This document shows positions 1 to 9,436 of a stretch of DNA of 64,000 bases, piece after piece. The position numbers and the translations under genes are program-made. How positions within the stretch are numbered: the first letter of the stretch is position 1; every line of letters begins with the position of its first letter. Source of the stretch: Tunturiibacter empetritectus (lineage in GTDB: Bacteria; Acidobacteriota; Terriglobia; Terriglobales; Acidobacteriaceae); assembly GCF_014201375.1 (NCBI RefSeq), contig NZ_JACHDZ010000001.1:475206-539205 (forward strand), written 5' to 3'. The notes under the pieces were generated by a model that was not told the DNA's origin, ran no database searches, and was given only the letters and a program-made list of their open reading frames with translations.

Positions 1-2460
1 AGGGTGAGACCTGCGGGCAGGCCGGTGACAGACCAGGTGTAGGGAGCGGTTCCGCCGGTGGCGCTGAGTGTGGTGGTGTAGGGCTGGGTGGAGGTGGCAC
101 CTGCGAAGGTGGTGGAGGTGATGGAGAGAGGTGCGATGGGTGCGGTTACCGAGAGAGTGATGGTAGCCTTCGCGGTCAGGGTTGGAGAGCCTGCGTCTGT
201 GGCGGTGATGGCTATGGAGAAGTTGCCGGTGGTGGTGGGAGTACCGGCGATGACTCCGTTGCTGCCGAGGGTGAGACCTGCGGGCAGGCCGGTGACGGAC
301 CAGGTGTAGGGAGCGGTTCCGCCGGTGGCGCTGAGTGTGGTGGTGTAGGGCTGGGTGGAGATTGCACCTGCGAAGGTGGTGGAGGTGATCGAGAGAGGTG
401 CGATGGGTGCGGTGACGGAGAGAGTGAGATTGGCCTTTGTGGTGAGGACGGGGGAGCCAGCGTCGGTGACAGTGAAGGTGATGGGGAAGCTGCCGGTCGC
501 GGTGGGAGTTCCGGAGATGATTCCGTTGCCGGCGAGAGAGAGTCCGGCAGGGAGCCCAGCGGCGGACCAGGTGTAGGGAGCAGTTCCTCCGGAGGCGTTG
601 AGGGATGCGGTATAGGGCTGGTTGGAGGTGGCGCCCGCAAACGCAGTAGAGGTAATCGTAAGGGGCTGGATGGCTGCGGCGATGGAGAGGGTCAGGGTCG
701 CCTTCGTGGTCAGGGTTGGTGAGCCGGCGTCGGTGACGGTGAAGGTGATGGGGAAGCTGCCGGTCGCCGTGGGAGTTCCTGCAATGATTCCGTTGCTGGC
801 GAGAGAGAGTCCGGCAGGGAGCCCCGGGGCGGACCAGGAGTAGGGAGCAGTTCCGCCGGAGGCGTTGAGGGATGCGGTGTAGGGTTGGTTGGAGGTTGCG
901 CTCGCGATCGCAGTAGAGGTAATGGTGAGGGGCTGGATTGGCGCGGTGACCGAAAGACTAAACGTAGCTTTTGCTGTCACGGCGGGTGCACTGGAGTCAG
1001 TGACGTTTACCGTGATGGGAAAATTACCAGTCGCGGTCGGGGTTCCGGAGATGATTCCGTTGCTGGCGAGAGAGATTCCAGCGGGCAGCCCAACGGCGGA
1101 CCAGGTGTAGGGCGCTGTTCCTCCGGAGGCGTTGAGTGAGGCGCTGTAGGGTTGGTTGGCCGTCGCGCCCGCAAACGCGGTAGAGGTAATCGTAAGGGGT
1201 TGAATGGCCGCGGTGACGGAGATACTAAGCGAAGTCTTGGCGGTCAGAGCGGGGGAACCGGCGTCGGTGACAGTGAAAGTGATGGGGAAGCTGCCGGTCG
1301 TGGTCGGGGTTCCGGAGATGATGCCGTTGCTTCGAAGGCTGAGTCCGGCAGGAAGAGCACTGGCGGACCAGGTGTAGGGGGCTGTGCCTCCGGAGGCGTC
1401 GAGCGAGGCGCTGTACGGTTTGTTGGAGGTGGCTGGTGCAACGGAGGTGGAGGTAATGGTGAGAGGTTGGATGTCGGCGGTGACAGAGATACTAAGCGTT
1501 GCTTTCGCGGTTAGGGTGGGTGCACCGGCGTCGGTGACAGTGAAGGTGACGGGGAAGCTTCCGGTCACGGTTGGGGTTCCAGAGATGATTCCGTCGCTGG
1601 CGAGAGTGAGTCCAGCGGGAAGAGCGCTGGCGGACCAGATGTAGGGCGCGGTTCCTCCGGCGGCGTTGAGGGAGGCGCTGTATGGTTGGTTGGAGGTGGC
1701 GCCTGCAAGGGCAGCGGAGGTGACGGTGAGGGGCTGGATTGCCGCGGCGATCGACAGACTGAACGTAGCCTTTGTGGTCTGGGAGGGGGAACCCGCGTCG
1801 GTGACCGTGACTGTGATTGGAAAGTTGCCGGTCGCTGACGGAGTTCCGGAGATGATTCCGTTGCTGGCAAGGGTAAGGCCAGCAGGGAGCGCGCCGGCGG
1901 ACCATGTGTAGGGAGCAGTTCCTCCTGATGCGTCGAGCGAGGTGCTATAAGGTTTGTTGGAGGTGGCTGGCGCAAGGGAAGTGGAGGTAATGATAAGGGG
2001 CTGGATTGTTGCGCTGACCGATAGAGTGAACGCAGTTTTTGTGGTCAGGGTTGGTGAACCGGCGTCGGCGACCGTGACTACGATTGGAAAGTTGCCGGAA
2101 GCTGTTGGCGTTCCAGAGATGGTGCCGTTGTTCGTAAGACTGAGTCCAGCGGGTAGTGCACTGGCGGACCAGGTGTAGGGCGCTGTCCCTCCATGTACCT
2201 GCAACGACGCTGAATAGGGAGAGTTGGTCTGGCCGGCCGGGAGGCTAACGATGGTGATCGTTATAGGCTGCGGAGCGACCACAAGTGTTGCGGCGACTGA
2301 GGTGGTCAATGCTGGATTGTTTGAATCTGCAACTGTAAAGGTTACAGTAGTGCTTCCGCTCGAAGTTGGATCTCCGGAGACTACACCGTTGGTTCCGAGG
2401 CTAAGTCCCGCGGGTAACGTGCTCGAGGACCAGGTGTAGGGCGCGGTACCTCCGCTTACC
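1..2460 (-). repeat. Tandem 267-bp coding repeat array
   Basis: The TACACCTGG codons of the YTWS motif end at 42, 309, 576, 843, 1110, 1377, 1644, 1911 and 2178, a strict 267-bp period. The next copy (2439) is 261 bp away. Copies at the left edge (about 1-120 against 268-387) differ at only a few bases, while copies nearer the gene start are more diverged. This suggests recent duplication or gene conversion at the C-terminal side. Confidence 0.9.
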
Positions 2461-3245
2461 TGGAGCGAACCTGAATACATCGAACCGACTACGCCGGCTG
2501 GAAGCGAAGGGGTGATCTGCAGGGGCGTGGGACTAACTGGGGGTGTGGTTGGAGGCGGAGGCGTTGTGACCGGAGGGGGAGGTGTGACGGGGGGCGCAGC
2601 AGATATGGTCAAACCGAATTGCCCTGCTACCCTTTGCGCTGGGGAGCTGGAGTCAGTCACTGTGATTGTGAATGAAAAACTTCCGCTCGAAGTAGGTGTG
2701 CCGGAGATAACTCCCGTCGAGGACAGGCTAAGTCCAGAAGGCAACTGCCCAGCTGTAACACTCCAGGTATATGCGGGTGTGCCTCCGTTCGCAGTCAACG
2801 CTACGCTATAAAGAGCACCCAGGGCGGGCTGGGGTAAAGAGGTCGTGGACAGCGTCAGCGTAGAAGCAGATGCACCGGTCGCGGCCGTCGTGATTACCAC
2901 GGGTACAGATGTTGAAGAAGCTTTTGTAACAGTGTTCTGCACCTGCAATTGCACGGTGGAGGGCGTTGCGACGATGTTGCTTGCAAGTGCGCTCGATAGA
3001 GTATTCGAGTCAACGACAGACGTTGAGAGTGGGCTGCCATTCCAGAGGATGACACTCTCGCTCGTGAAATTGGTTCCTGAGACCTTGATGGTCTGGTTCT
3101 TTGAACCCGCGGCGATGGTTTGGGGAACAACCTTGCTGATACTCGGCGTGATCTCGACCGGAACCAGTCCGGCGCCACAGCCGAGACAAAAGTGAAGAAG
3201 CGCGAAGCCTGCGGTTGCTGCAATAGCCCTAAAAAGTTTCGCCAA
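1..3245 (-). CDS. Giant secreted Ig-like (He_PIG) repeat protein, C-terminus off the window
   Basis: The frame stays open from the TTG at 3245 to the left edge, giving at least 1081 residues with the C-terminus missing. A GAGGTG ribosome-binding site lies just before the TTG. The N-terminus is a short signal peptide ending in LGCG, which could be a lipoprotein cysteine although the lipobox is imperfect. An IPT/TIG-like segment follows (about residues 35-105), then one Ig-like unit, a Pro/Thr-rich linker and at least ten more Ig-like units. The motifs PYTWS, LPAGL, ISGTP and FTVTDAGSP recur every 89 residues (267 bp). Such putative-Ig proteins are usually cell-surface or adhesive; the ligand is unknown. 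The repeats nearest the left edge are almost identical at DNA level. Its upstream region shares blocks with that of the beta-helix gene at 6916-9318. Confidence 0.85.
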   Translation of the reverse strand, partial: MAKLFRAIAATAGFALLHFCLGCGAGLVPVEITPSISKVVPQTIAAGSKNQTIKVSGTNFTSESVILWNGSPLSTSVVDSNTLSSALASNIVATPSTVQLQVQNTVTKASSTSVPVVITTAATGASASTLTLSTTSLPQPALGALYSVALTANGGTPAYTWSVTAGQLPSGLSLSSTGVISGTPTSSGSFSFTITVTDSSSPAQRVAGQFGLTISAAPPVTPPPPVTTPPPPTTPPVSPTPLQITPSLPAGVVGSMYSGSLQVSGGTAPYTWSSSTLPAGLSLGTNGVVSGDPTSSGSTTVTFTVADSNNPALTTSVAATLVVAPQPITITIVSLPAGQTNSPYSASLQVHGGTAPYTWSASALPAGLSLTNNGTISGTPTASGNFPIVVTVADAGSPTLTTKTAFTLSVSATIQPLIITSTSLAPATSNKPYSTSLDASGGTAPYTWSAGALPAGLTLASNGIISGTPSATGNFPITVTVTDAGSPSQTTKATFSLSIAAAIQPLTVTSAALAGATSNQPYSASLNAAGGTAPYIWSASALPAGLTLASDGIISGTPTVTGSFPVTFTVTDAGAPTLTAKATLSISVTADIQPLTITSTSVAPATSNKPYSASLDASGGTAPYTWSASALPAGLSLRSNGIISGTPTTTGSFPITFTVTDAGSPALTAKTSLSISVTAAIQPLTITSTAFAGATANQPYSASLNASGGTAPYTWSAVGLPAGISLASNGIISGTPTATGNFPITVNVTDSSAPAVTAKATFSLSVTAPIQPLTITSTAIASATSNQPYTASLNASGGTAPYSWSAPGLPAGLSLASNGIIAGTPTATGSFPITFTVTDAGSPTLTTKATLTLSIAAAIQPLTITSTAFAGATSNQPYTASLNASGGTAPYTWSAAGLPAGLSLAGNGIISGTPTATGSFPITFTVTDAGSPVLTTKANLTLSVTAPIAPLSITSTTFAGAISTQPYTTTLSATGGTAPYTWSVTGLPAGLTLGSNGVIAGTPTTTGNFSIAITATDAGSPTLTAKATITLSVTAPIAPLSITSTTFAGATSTQPYTTTLSATGGTAPYTWSVTGLPAGLT

Positions 3246-4085
3246 ATCGCACCTCTAGTTACATCAAGACTTATCGACACTGGAACGACTTGGAGTTTGG
3301 GAAAATTACTCGAAGCCGTCGCATCAACTGAAAACTACAGTGAGAAAGTGGTTACTACAGCTACCCGATAGGGGATGCTGGAGTGCAACTTCCGTGTGAT
3401 TAAGGCAAAATTCTCTCGGTTTTAGGCGCAAAAAACGCCTTTGTAGAGAGAGGAACAATGAGACAGGCGAATCAGAGGTTCTAATTTGGCTAGAGACAAA
3501 CCAAAGTAATCCGAGACAAGTATCGGACTACAACTTCATCCGGGACATACCACGGAAGTAGTACGGGGAGTAAGAACGGCTTCAGGAGATGTCTCTTTTT
3601 CGGACACGTTCGATAGGGAGGGAAGAATGGTTTTGTTACTGGTGAAGTTACTTACACCAACGAAGAAATCCAGGACTTACGGCAAACAGCGCGCGAGCGT
3701 TCTGGAGAGACATGCGGAACTCCACAACGATTGCGAATTGAAACAAGCTCGCGCAAGTCTGTCGTAGAAGTCTGCGCCTAGCCTGGAATCTGGAGTGAGA
3801 AGGAGGGGTGGCGGAGTGCTGGTCGTGGTGCGGGAGGTGCGCTAGTTCCCTTTGCTATGAATCGCATCACACATAAGCAGCATTGTCTCCTGTGCTATTC
3901 TGCTGCTCAATAAGTCAAAAGACACATTAACGGGAGAGCGAGATGTCGCGCCGCATGCCGCTGGTACTAAAAGACTTCTCTGACTATTGTGACGAAGACT
4001 TAGTTGTAACCGGAGTATCTCTCATAGTTCGCGGTGTTCGTCCGTAGACAATTCCAAAGACCCTTAGGTGTAAAAAGTACGCAAG
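3246..4085. other. 840-bp intergenic region between divergent genes
   Basis: No convincing gene is seen. It carries the upstream region of the leftward Ig-repeat gene, including the dyad at 3350-3365 and further blocks at 3403, 3473 and 3500 that recur in the same order upstream of the 6916-9318 gene. An interrupted hairpin (AGGCG/CGCCT inside CTCTC/GAGAG) lies at about 3414-3452. No clear promoter for the rightward glycosyltransferase was recognised. Confidence 0.6.
3350..3365 (-). promoter_or_regulatory. Candidate operator dyad, copy A
   Basis: GGTTACTACAGCTACC is an imperfect palindrome (GGTNACT..AGTNACC type). It differs at one base from the copy at 9421-9436. Both copies lie just over 100 nt upstream of the predicted TTG start of a leftward gene for a secreted Ig-like repeat protein. 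The regulator is unknown. Confidence 0.45.
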
Positions 4086-4988
4086 ATGGCAAAGGTCGAC
4101 GTTATTATTCCCGCGTTCAATGGTGCTCGGTACCTACCCGCGGCCATTGAGAGCGTCATATCGCAGACGTTCGACGATTGGCAGATTTTGCTGGTGGACG
4201 ACGGCAGTACCGATAATACTGAGGAAGTGGTTGCTCCCTTCCTCCTCCGTCTTGGGTCCAAGATGAAGTACATCAAACAGGAAAATCAGGGACTACCAGG
4301 AGCGAGAAACACTGCTATTCGGGCCTCGGCAGGCGAGTTCGTAGCTTTGCTTGATGCCGACGATGTGTGGTTGCCTTGCCGTCTGTCCGAGTCGGTGAAA
4401 GCCCTTGCTGAGCGGCCGGAGGCTGGTTTTGCTTACGGCCTGGTGACGATCATCGACGCAGAGGGCCGGCTTGGAGGGACATTCCGGGGAAATCGAAAAT
4501 ACGCTGAAGGGCGCATCGCTCCGCAGATTTACATGCGCAAGGTTGAGCTTCCGTGTCCTACCCTTACGTTCCGAAGGCGATGTATCGACGAGGTCGGGCT
4601 CTTTGACACGACGCTGCGAACGACAGAGGACCGCGATCTTTGCCTGCGGATTGCTTTACGATATGAAGTTGCGTTCATCCCCGAGATCATCGCCTACTAC
4701 CGGGTGTCTTCGGGCTCCATGTCCAGCGATCCTGAGCGAATGCTTAGAGGGCAGCTAGCGTTTATTCGCAAGCACTACGGCGCGGAAGGTTGTGGATTGC
4801 GCGAGCGCCAGATCTCGTTGGCACGAGCTTACAAACAACGAGCGGAGACCTTGAAGCGGCATAACCGGCCATGGGCAGCCCTGAGGAGTTCCTTGCGGGC
4901 GGTAGCGCTCTATCCCTTTGACATGGATAATCCCAGAACCGCAGGGTCTCTGTTCTTAAATCTGATTGGGGGCCCCAAGCCTAGTTAG
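4086..4988 (+). CDS. Family 2 glycosyltransferase
   Basis: A 300-residue protein with a classic GT-A nucleotide-sugar fold. The N-terminus has VDVIIPAFNGARYL, then VDDGSTDNT (UDP-sugar binding) and LLDADDVWLP (DXD-type metal site, about residue 94). The rest is a GT2 acceptor half without membrane segments, so it is likely a cytoplasmic enzyme adding a sugar to a lipid-linked glycan. It closely resembles the GT2 at 16168-17136 (both carry YIKQENQG and GARNTAIR), suggesting paralogy. Its end overlaps the convergent beta-helix gene by 4 bp. Sugar and acceptor cannot be told from sequence. The ATG has only a weak upstream ribosome-binding site. Confidence 0.9.
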   Translation: MAKVDVIIPAFNGARYLPAAIESVISQTFDDWQILLVDDGSTDNTEEVVAPFLLRLGSKMKYIKQENQGLPGARNTAIRASAGEFVALLDADDVWLPCRLSESVKALAERPEAGFAYGLVTIIDAEGRLGGTFRGNRKYAEGRIAPQIYMRKVELPCPTLTFRRRCIDEVGLFDTTLRTTEDRDLCLRIALRYEVAFIPEIIAYYRVSSGSMSSDPERMLRGQLAFIRKHYGAEGCGLRERQISLARAYKQRAETLKRHNRPWAALRSSLRAVALYPFDMDNPRTAGSLFLNLIGGPKPS

Positions 4989-6760
4989 GCCTTCGTTGTT
5001 CGGTCGCGCAGATATCGCCATGCCTGCCATGCCCCCGTGGCCAGCACTACTGCTCCCAAGGACTTGATTACCGTGGAAGAGTGCAAGGTTGGGTGAGGTT
5101 CGGGTGCGAGCTGCGACGAACTTTTATCTCCTGCTTTGATCGGCAAAAGATCACCGTGCCCATACGGATGCCAGGTTTCATCTTTCAGGTGCGGGTTGCT
5201 ACAGCTACCACCGGTCTCCTGCAGCGAGGTGGCGGGACAGCCCCAGTCGCCCTTTGGATGGTAAGTGACATTGTTGGTGAAACTGGCTCCTGGATTGGTC
5301 AACATCTTCAGGTCGGTGGTGCTGTAGATCGGCGAGGGGTTGTTTCCTTCCGAGTTGGGGAAGCCGACAAAGATGTTGTTGTCATATTTGATAGCTGCCC
5401 TGGGCGATGGATCTCCCACATACTCGAGCTCCAAAGCAACGTGGTTGTTCGAGTAGACGATATTGCGTTGGAATATCGCGGGCCGATCTACCGGCATGTC
5501 GATAAAGATAGCGGTGTCGCCCGCACGGCAAAATTGGCTCAATTGGGCGTTGTACCCAGGCGGTGTGCCTGGGATCTCGTGGGACATAGCGCTGCAATTG
5601 CCGACAACGTAGTTGCCGATCAATGTCGCAGTCGCGCCACCTACTTTCAGCTGCTGTCCCATATTGCTGAAGGCGAGGCTGTCCGTAACGGTCATGCTGG
5701 ATCCCGCTCCGCCGATATGGAGCGCGTCCAATCCGTCCTGGGTGTTGTAGCTGGTGGTTCCCTTATCGAAGTGCACTTGCCAGCCGGGAGGGTCGCTATC
5801 TTTTGTGGCGGTTCCGAAGCCATCGCCGTATCCGCCGTGGTCCTGATCGGTGCAGTCTCCATAGGGCAGAGGATGCACGATGGGATACTCCTCGGCGCAA
5901 CCGTTCCAGCTGATGTCGTAGTGCTGCACCAGCAGACTGCCTTTGCCGGTGGTTCCGTCGTCGGCGTTCCAGCCAGAACTGGCATTGCCCAGGATATCGA
6001 TGTAGTCCATGACTACACCGTCTCCGGTCGGGCCAGCGATTCCTGAGACAGCCAGGCCGTGAAGACGAAGATCGGTCATCGTGAGGTTTGTCGTTTTATT
6101 GTTGAGTCGAATTCCATTCTGCGCGAAGTCCTGGCTGGAATCGCACCCGACCTTCTGCGCGGCTTTGCCGCAGGCGGAGAAGTCTGTGATGTCCAGACAA
6201 GCCACATCGACATACGATGTGCCGGAGAGATCAAGCACGTTGAAGACTGCCCATCCGCCATGCAGTTGTGTCTTAGCCGAAGCGCTTCGGCACGAAGCAT
6301 AGTTTTCGCCGAGGATACGCGTGTGCTGCGCCGCAGTGCCCGACGGTGGGGGAGGAGCTCCGGAGGAGTATGCGTCTCCCGTCAGGCCCCAGCACGTGTT
6401 CTTCTCACAAGAGTATGAGGGATGATCCCACCCGATCCTATAGGAGACGCCTGTCCCGATCGAACCACGGATGATGACTGTATCGCCTCCAGCGATGACC
6501 CATCCCCAGCTGGGGGATTTTGTGCCGTTGGAGTAGCTGCCATCCTGCCACAGCATACGAACGTCCTTGAACGCGCAGTGTTGATTCGACTTTCCACCAG
6601 AGGGTGCGGCGTCGGCTTTGCCATCGCATTGACCAGAGACGTTAGAGGAGTATCGGGTCCCTCCATCAGGGCGCACATACCAGGTTGTTCCATAGAGCGG
6701 CAGGCATGCACCTCCGACGATCAGTACGCAAAGCGTCTTGAGACAAATGCGAACGTTCAT
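4985..6760 (-). CDS. Secreted parallel beta-helix protein with PEP-like C-terminal anchor
   Basis: A start at 6760 gives 591 residues beginning with a signal peptide (MNVRICLKTLCVLIVGG) with CGGAG nearby. The frame opens 20 codons earlier, but that stretch does not look like a leader. TTWYVRPDGG opens the mature protein, and many Asn/Gly-rich turns suggest a right-handed beta-helix of the pectate-lyase-like kind. The C-terminus reads APEP, a linker, a hydrophobic stretch (LGAVVLATGAW) and a basic tail (RYLRDR). This resembles a PEP-CTERM sorting tag, though the gap between PEP and the hydrophobic stretch is longer than usual. An exosortase is encoded at 26065-27021. The protein is related to the 6916-9318 product, which lacks this tail. 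Function unknown; possibly polysaccharide-binding. Confidence 0.75.
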   Translation of the reverse strand: MNVRICLKTLCVLIVGGACLPLYGTTWYVRPDGGTRYSSNVSGQCDGKADAAPSGGKSNQHCAFKDVRMLWQDGSYSNGTKSPSWGWVIAGGDTVIIRGSIGTGVSYRIGWDHPSYSCEKNTCWGLTGDAYSSGAPPPPSGTAAQHTRILGENYASCRSASAKTQLHGGWAVFNVLDLSGTSYVDVACLDITDFSACGKAAQKVGCDSSQDFAQNGIRLNNKTTNLTMTDLRLHGLAVSGIAGPTGDGVVMDYIDILGNASSGWNADDGTTGKGSLLVQHYDISWNGCAEEYPIVHPLPYGDCTDQDHGGYGDGFGTATKDSDPPGWQVHFDKGTTSYNTQDGLDALHIGGAGSSMTVTDSLAFSNMGQQLKVGGATATLIGNYVVGNCSAMSHEIPGTPPGYNAQLSQFCRAGDTAIFIDMPVDRPAIFQRNIVYSNNHVALELEYVGDPSPRAAIKYDNNIFVGFPNSEGNNPSPIYSTTDLKMLTNPGASFTNNVTYHPKGDWGCPATSLQETGGSCSNPHLKDETWHPYGHGDLLPIKAGDKSSSQLAPEPHPTLHSSTVIKSLGAVVLATGAWQAWRYLRDRTTKA

Positions 6761-6856
6761 AAGCTCCGGTCTCCGATGGACTCTATGAGTTTTGCGAGCC
6801 CAGTATAGACGTTCGTGCATGGAGGTTGTTGGCGGACGGCAGAGAGAGGAGGGAGC

Positions 6857-6894
6857 GCAAAAAGAAGCCGGCCGCGTGGAGTGACGCGGCCGGC
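6857..6894 (-). terminator. Rho-independent terminator
   Basis: A perfect 11-bp GC-rich stem (GCCGGCCGCGT / ACGCGGCCGGC) with a 6-nt loop at 6867-6894 is followed on the minus strand by TTCTTTTT. It lies just after the stop of the 6916-9318 gene and separates it from the next leftward gene. Confidence 0.9.
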
Positions 6895-6915
6895 TGGTTG
6901 GGGTTGTTGTTTTAT

Positions 6916-9318
6916 TTATTCGATAGCGCCGATGGCTGGGGGGTTGGCTCTGGTCTTTCCGTTGTAGTCGGTCGTGACTCCGGAGATTGCGATACCGGAG
7001 TTGATGGCCGGGCTGGAGGAGCTGATGTTGGGATTGATGGCGTTGATGTTGGACTCACCTACCAGATCGGGATCGCCGCAGGTGAAGATCTTCTCCAGTC
7101 CAGCAAGAAAAGACTCTGGGCAGCCTGTGGCCACGGTGTTCCACAGGTTGTGATCGATCTCCGATCCAGAGTTGGCGAAGACATTTCCGGCGCCAAGGTA
7201 GATGCCGTGGGCGAGCGTGTTGCTATTTCCGGGATCGGGATAACCTTTGCTGATGTTATTTCTAAAGATGAACTTCGCGCCGTTGGCCGCGCAGTTAGGA
7301 GCCTGCGCCGCACACTCGACGTCGTACATGGTGTTGCCGTAGCCGACCGAGGTGTTGTTCTCGAGCGTGATGACGGTGCCGTTGTTCATCTGGAAGGCCC
7401 ATTGATCGCCGGCGGCGCGGCAGGTATCGGCGCTGTCCAGAGCCCAGCCGGAGGGATTGAGAGGGAAGGCCGAGGCGTTGCTCAGAACCCGGCAGTTGCT
7501 GATGGAGACGTTGTTGATGGCAGAAGAGGCTGCTCCTGCGCCGAGCTTGAAGGTTTGACCGCCGTTGCCCTCGGACCAGGAGGTGGAGATATGGATCGCC
7601 GGAGAGGTCTTGACGTCGTCGCTCAAGTGCAGCGAGTCGAATCCGTCCTGCGTGTTCCAGCGGAAGTGGCTGTGATCCACGTTCATGGTCATGTTGCCGG
7701 CGGCGATCTGGACGAAGCCGTCGCCGTAGCCACCCGACTCCTGCCCGTAGCAGTGGTTGAATTTGTTCTGCGTATCAGGCTTGGTCATGTCGTAAGGCTT
7801 GACGGCGACGCAGCCATTCCAGTCGACCGTCGTGTAGGAGATATTCATGGTTCCGACGGTCTCGCAGGAGGTGCCGCATCCTCCGCCGTCCCCATTCCAT
7901 CCTGCCTGTCCATTGCCGATGACATAGACATCGCTGGCGGAGAAGACATCGCTGCCGGATTTGTTGAGCTTGCTGCCGAGGATACCGCTGCCTGCGGTGC
8001 CAACGATGGCGACATCCCTAAGGGTGAGGTTGGAGGGACCTTGTTCGGTCAGGTAGTTGAGAAGGAGTCCGCCATAGCGCACGTAGTTGGCGTTGGTGCC
8101 GCACTGCCCTGCACCGCCGACCGTGGTGCAGGTGTCGGGCTGGGTGATCTCGATGCAGGAGATGTCGACGTAGTCGGTTCCGCGGGTATCGAGGACTACG
8201 AAGGCAGCATCGATACCGCTCAGGATGGTCGGATTGACCAGGTGAGTGTGACCGGAGTCGTGGCAGTTGCCGGCGTTCTGGCCCAGGATCCGGGTGTGCT
8301 GGCCGGACGTCCCCGAGGGAGGAGCGGGTAGGATGCACTGCGATCCTTCGCCGTTCCCTGAATTCGGCGCAGGGCAGATGCCGGTGAGCTGGCTGTGCCA
8401 GTCCGTTCCAACGCCGCCATTCTGCTCGCCCATGTAGTAGGTGTCGGACGTGCCGCTGGTGTTTACAAACTGGATGGTGTCGCCGCCTGCGAAGCTGGCC
8501 CAGCTACCCGAGGAGTTCAGCATCTGGTAGGGATGATTGAAGGCGCACGCTTGACCCGAGCCAGACCCAGGATAGGCCGCGTTTTTCTTGCCCGTGCACT
8601 GGGTGTTGTTGCCGCCATCCGGGCGGATATACCACGTCGTGCCGGGACCAGACGTCTGCGGTCCTTCCGCTGCAATGGCGATAGAGGTGCTGGCGGACTT
8701 GCTCTGGTCCGGGTTGCTGCTGTCTTTGACCGTCGCGGTGAAGGTGGAGGTGCCGGTCGCCGAGGGCGTGCCGGAGATCATGCCTGTGGTTGCCGCGAGG
8801 GTGAGGCCGGCGGGTAGTTTGCCGGAGGTGATCGACCACGTGTAGGAGGGCTTACCGCCGCTGGCCTTCAACTGCGAAGCATAGGCTGCGCCATCGGTGC
8901 CGGCGGCGAGCGTCGCCGATGTGATCGCGAGCGACCCAGACGAGGAGTTAGAGGTGGCCACGACAAGGGTGAGCGATACGGTCTTTGTCTGGGCCGGCGA
9001 TGACGAATCTGTAACCGAAAAGGTAAGCGGGTACGATCCGGCCGTGGTCGGCGTGCCATAGAGCAGGCCCGTGCCCGAGTTGAGAGCGATGCCTGGGGCA
9101 TGAGGGCCAGAGGCGACCTTCCAGTGATAATGCAACTTACCACCCGTCGCTTTGAGCGTGACGGAGTAGCCCTTTTCGGAAGTAGCTTGCGGGATCGAAG
9201 TGGTAGTGATGGCTAGCGTTGCCGCGATCGCTGTCTGTGACGGGGAGGTCAGATCCAGACCGAAGAAGAGAAGCGCGAGGGAGAGGACGGTTAGGAGGGT
9301 TTTGAAGATTGTTCGCAA
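6916..9318 (-). CDS. Secreted protein with two Ig-like repeats and a parallel beta-helix domain
   Basis: The chosen TTG at 9318 has GGAG six bases upstream and gives 800 residues beginning MRTIFKTLLTVL, a good signal peptide. A TTG at 9354 in the same frame lacks a ribosome-binding site. Two He_PIG Ig-like repeats (about residues 35-215, with LLYGTPTTAGSYPLTF and MISGTPSATGTSTF) precede TTWYIRPDGG and a long Asn/Gly-rich beta-helix region. The end (NPPAIGAIE) is typical of choice-of-anchor/right-handed beta-helix proteins and has no membrane anchor. The helix part is paralogous to the 4985-6760 product, while the Ig repeats recall the 1-3245 product. A terminator follows the stop. Likely extracellular or cell surface; no catalytic site can be assigned. 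Confidence 0.8.
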   Translation of the reverse strand: MRTIFKTLLTVLSLALLFFGLDLTSPSQTAIAATLAITTTSIPQATSEKGYSVTLKATGGKLHYHWKVASGPHAPGIALNSGTGLLYGTPTTAGSYPLTFSVTDSSSPAQTKTVSLTLVVATSNSSSGSLAITSATLAAGTDGAAYASQLKASGGKPSYTWSITSGKLPAGLTLAATTGMISGTPSATGTSTFTATVKDSSNPDQSKSASTSIAIAAEGPQTSGPGTTWYIRPDGGNNTQCTGKKNAAYPGSGSGQACAFNHPYQMLNSSGSWASFAGGDTIQFVNTSGTSDTYYMGEQNGGVGTDWHSQLTGICPAPNSGNGEGSQCILPAPPSGTSGQHTRILGQNAGNCHDSGHTHLVNPTILSGIDAAFVVLDTRGTDYVDISCIEITQPDTCTTVGGAGQCGTNANYVRYGGLLLNYLTEQGPSNLTLRDVAIVGTAGSGILGSKLNKSGSDVFSASDVYVIGNGQAGWNGDGGGCGTSCETVGTMNISYTTVDWNGCVAVKPYDMTKPDTQNKFNHCYGQESGGYGDGFVQIAAGNMTMNVDHSHFRWNTQDGFDSLHLSDDVKTSPAIHISTSWSEGNGGQTFKLGAGAASSAINNVSISNCRVLSNASAFPLNPSGWALDSADTCRAAGDQWAFQMNNGTVITLENNTSVGYGNTMYDVECAAQAPNCAANGAKFIFRNNISKGYPDPGNSNTLAHGIYLGAGNVFANSGSEIDHNLWNTVATGCPESFLAGLEKIFTCGDPDLVGESNINAINPNISSSSPAINSGIAISGVTTDYNGKTRANPPAIGAIE

Positions 9319-9420
9319 AATATGCTCCGTATAAAAAAGGAATTGGTTAGTCAAATCGCGCTGTCTGAGCCGAAAGTAATTCGGGGCCCGGACATTCGGA
9401 CGAATATTTTGTTTTGAAAT

Positions 9421-9436
9421 GGTTACTACAGTTACC
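9421..9436 (-). promoter_or_regulatory. Candidate operator dyad, copy B
   Basis: GGTTACTACAGTTACC has near-dyad symmetry and lies 102 nt upstream of the TTG at 9318. It pairs with copy A (3350-3365), which lies 104 nt upstream of the TTG at 3245. Confidence 0.45.

Noticed and set aside
3383..3398. A sigma-54-like element upstream of the Ig-repeat gene
   Set aside because: The -12 TTGCA and its spacing fit, but the -24 GG is replaced by CA, which is normally not tolerated.
6826..8331. A 501-codon rightward frame
   Set aside because: It is antisense to the beta-helix gene at 6916-9318, which has a signal peptide, recognisable domains and a terminator. The rightward frame has a composition typical of antisense translation and no family resemblance.
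9361..9374. A sigma-54-like GG-N10-GC on the minus strand near 9361
   Set aside because: The -12 region reads GCGC rather than TTGC, so the match rests only on four bases.
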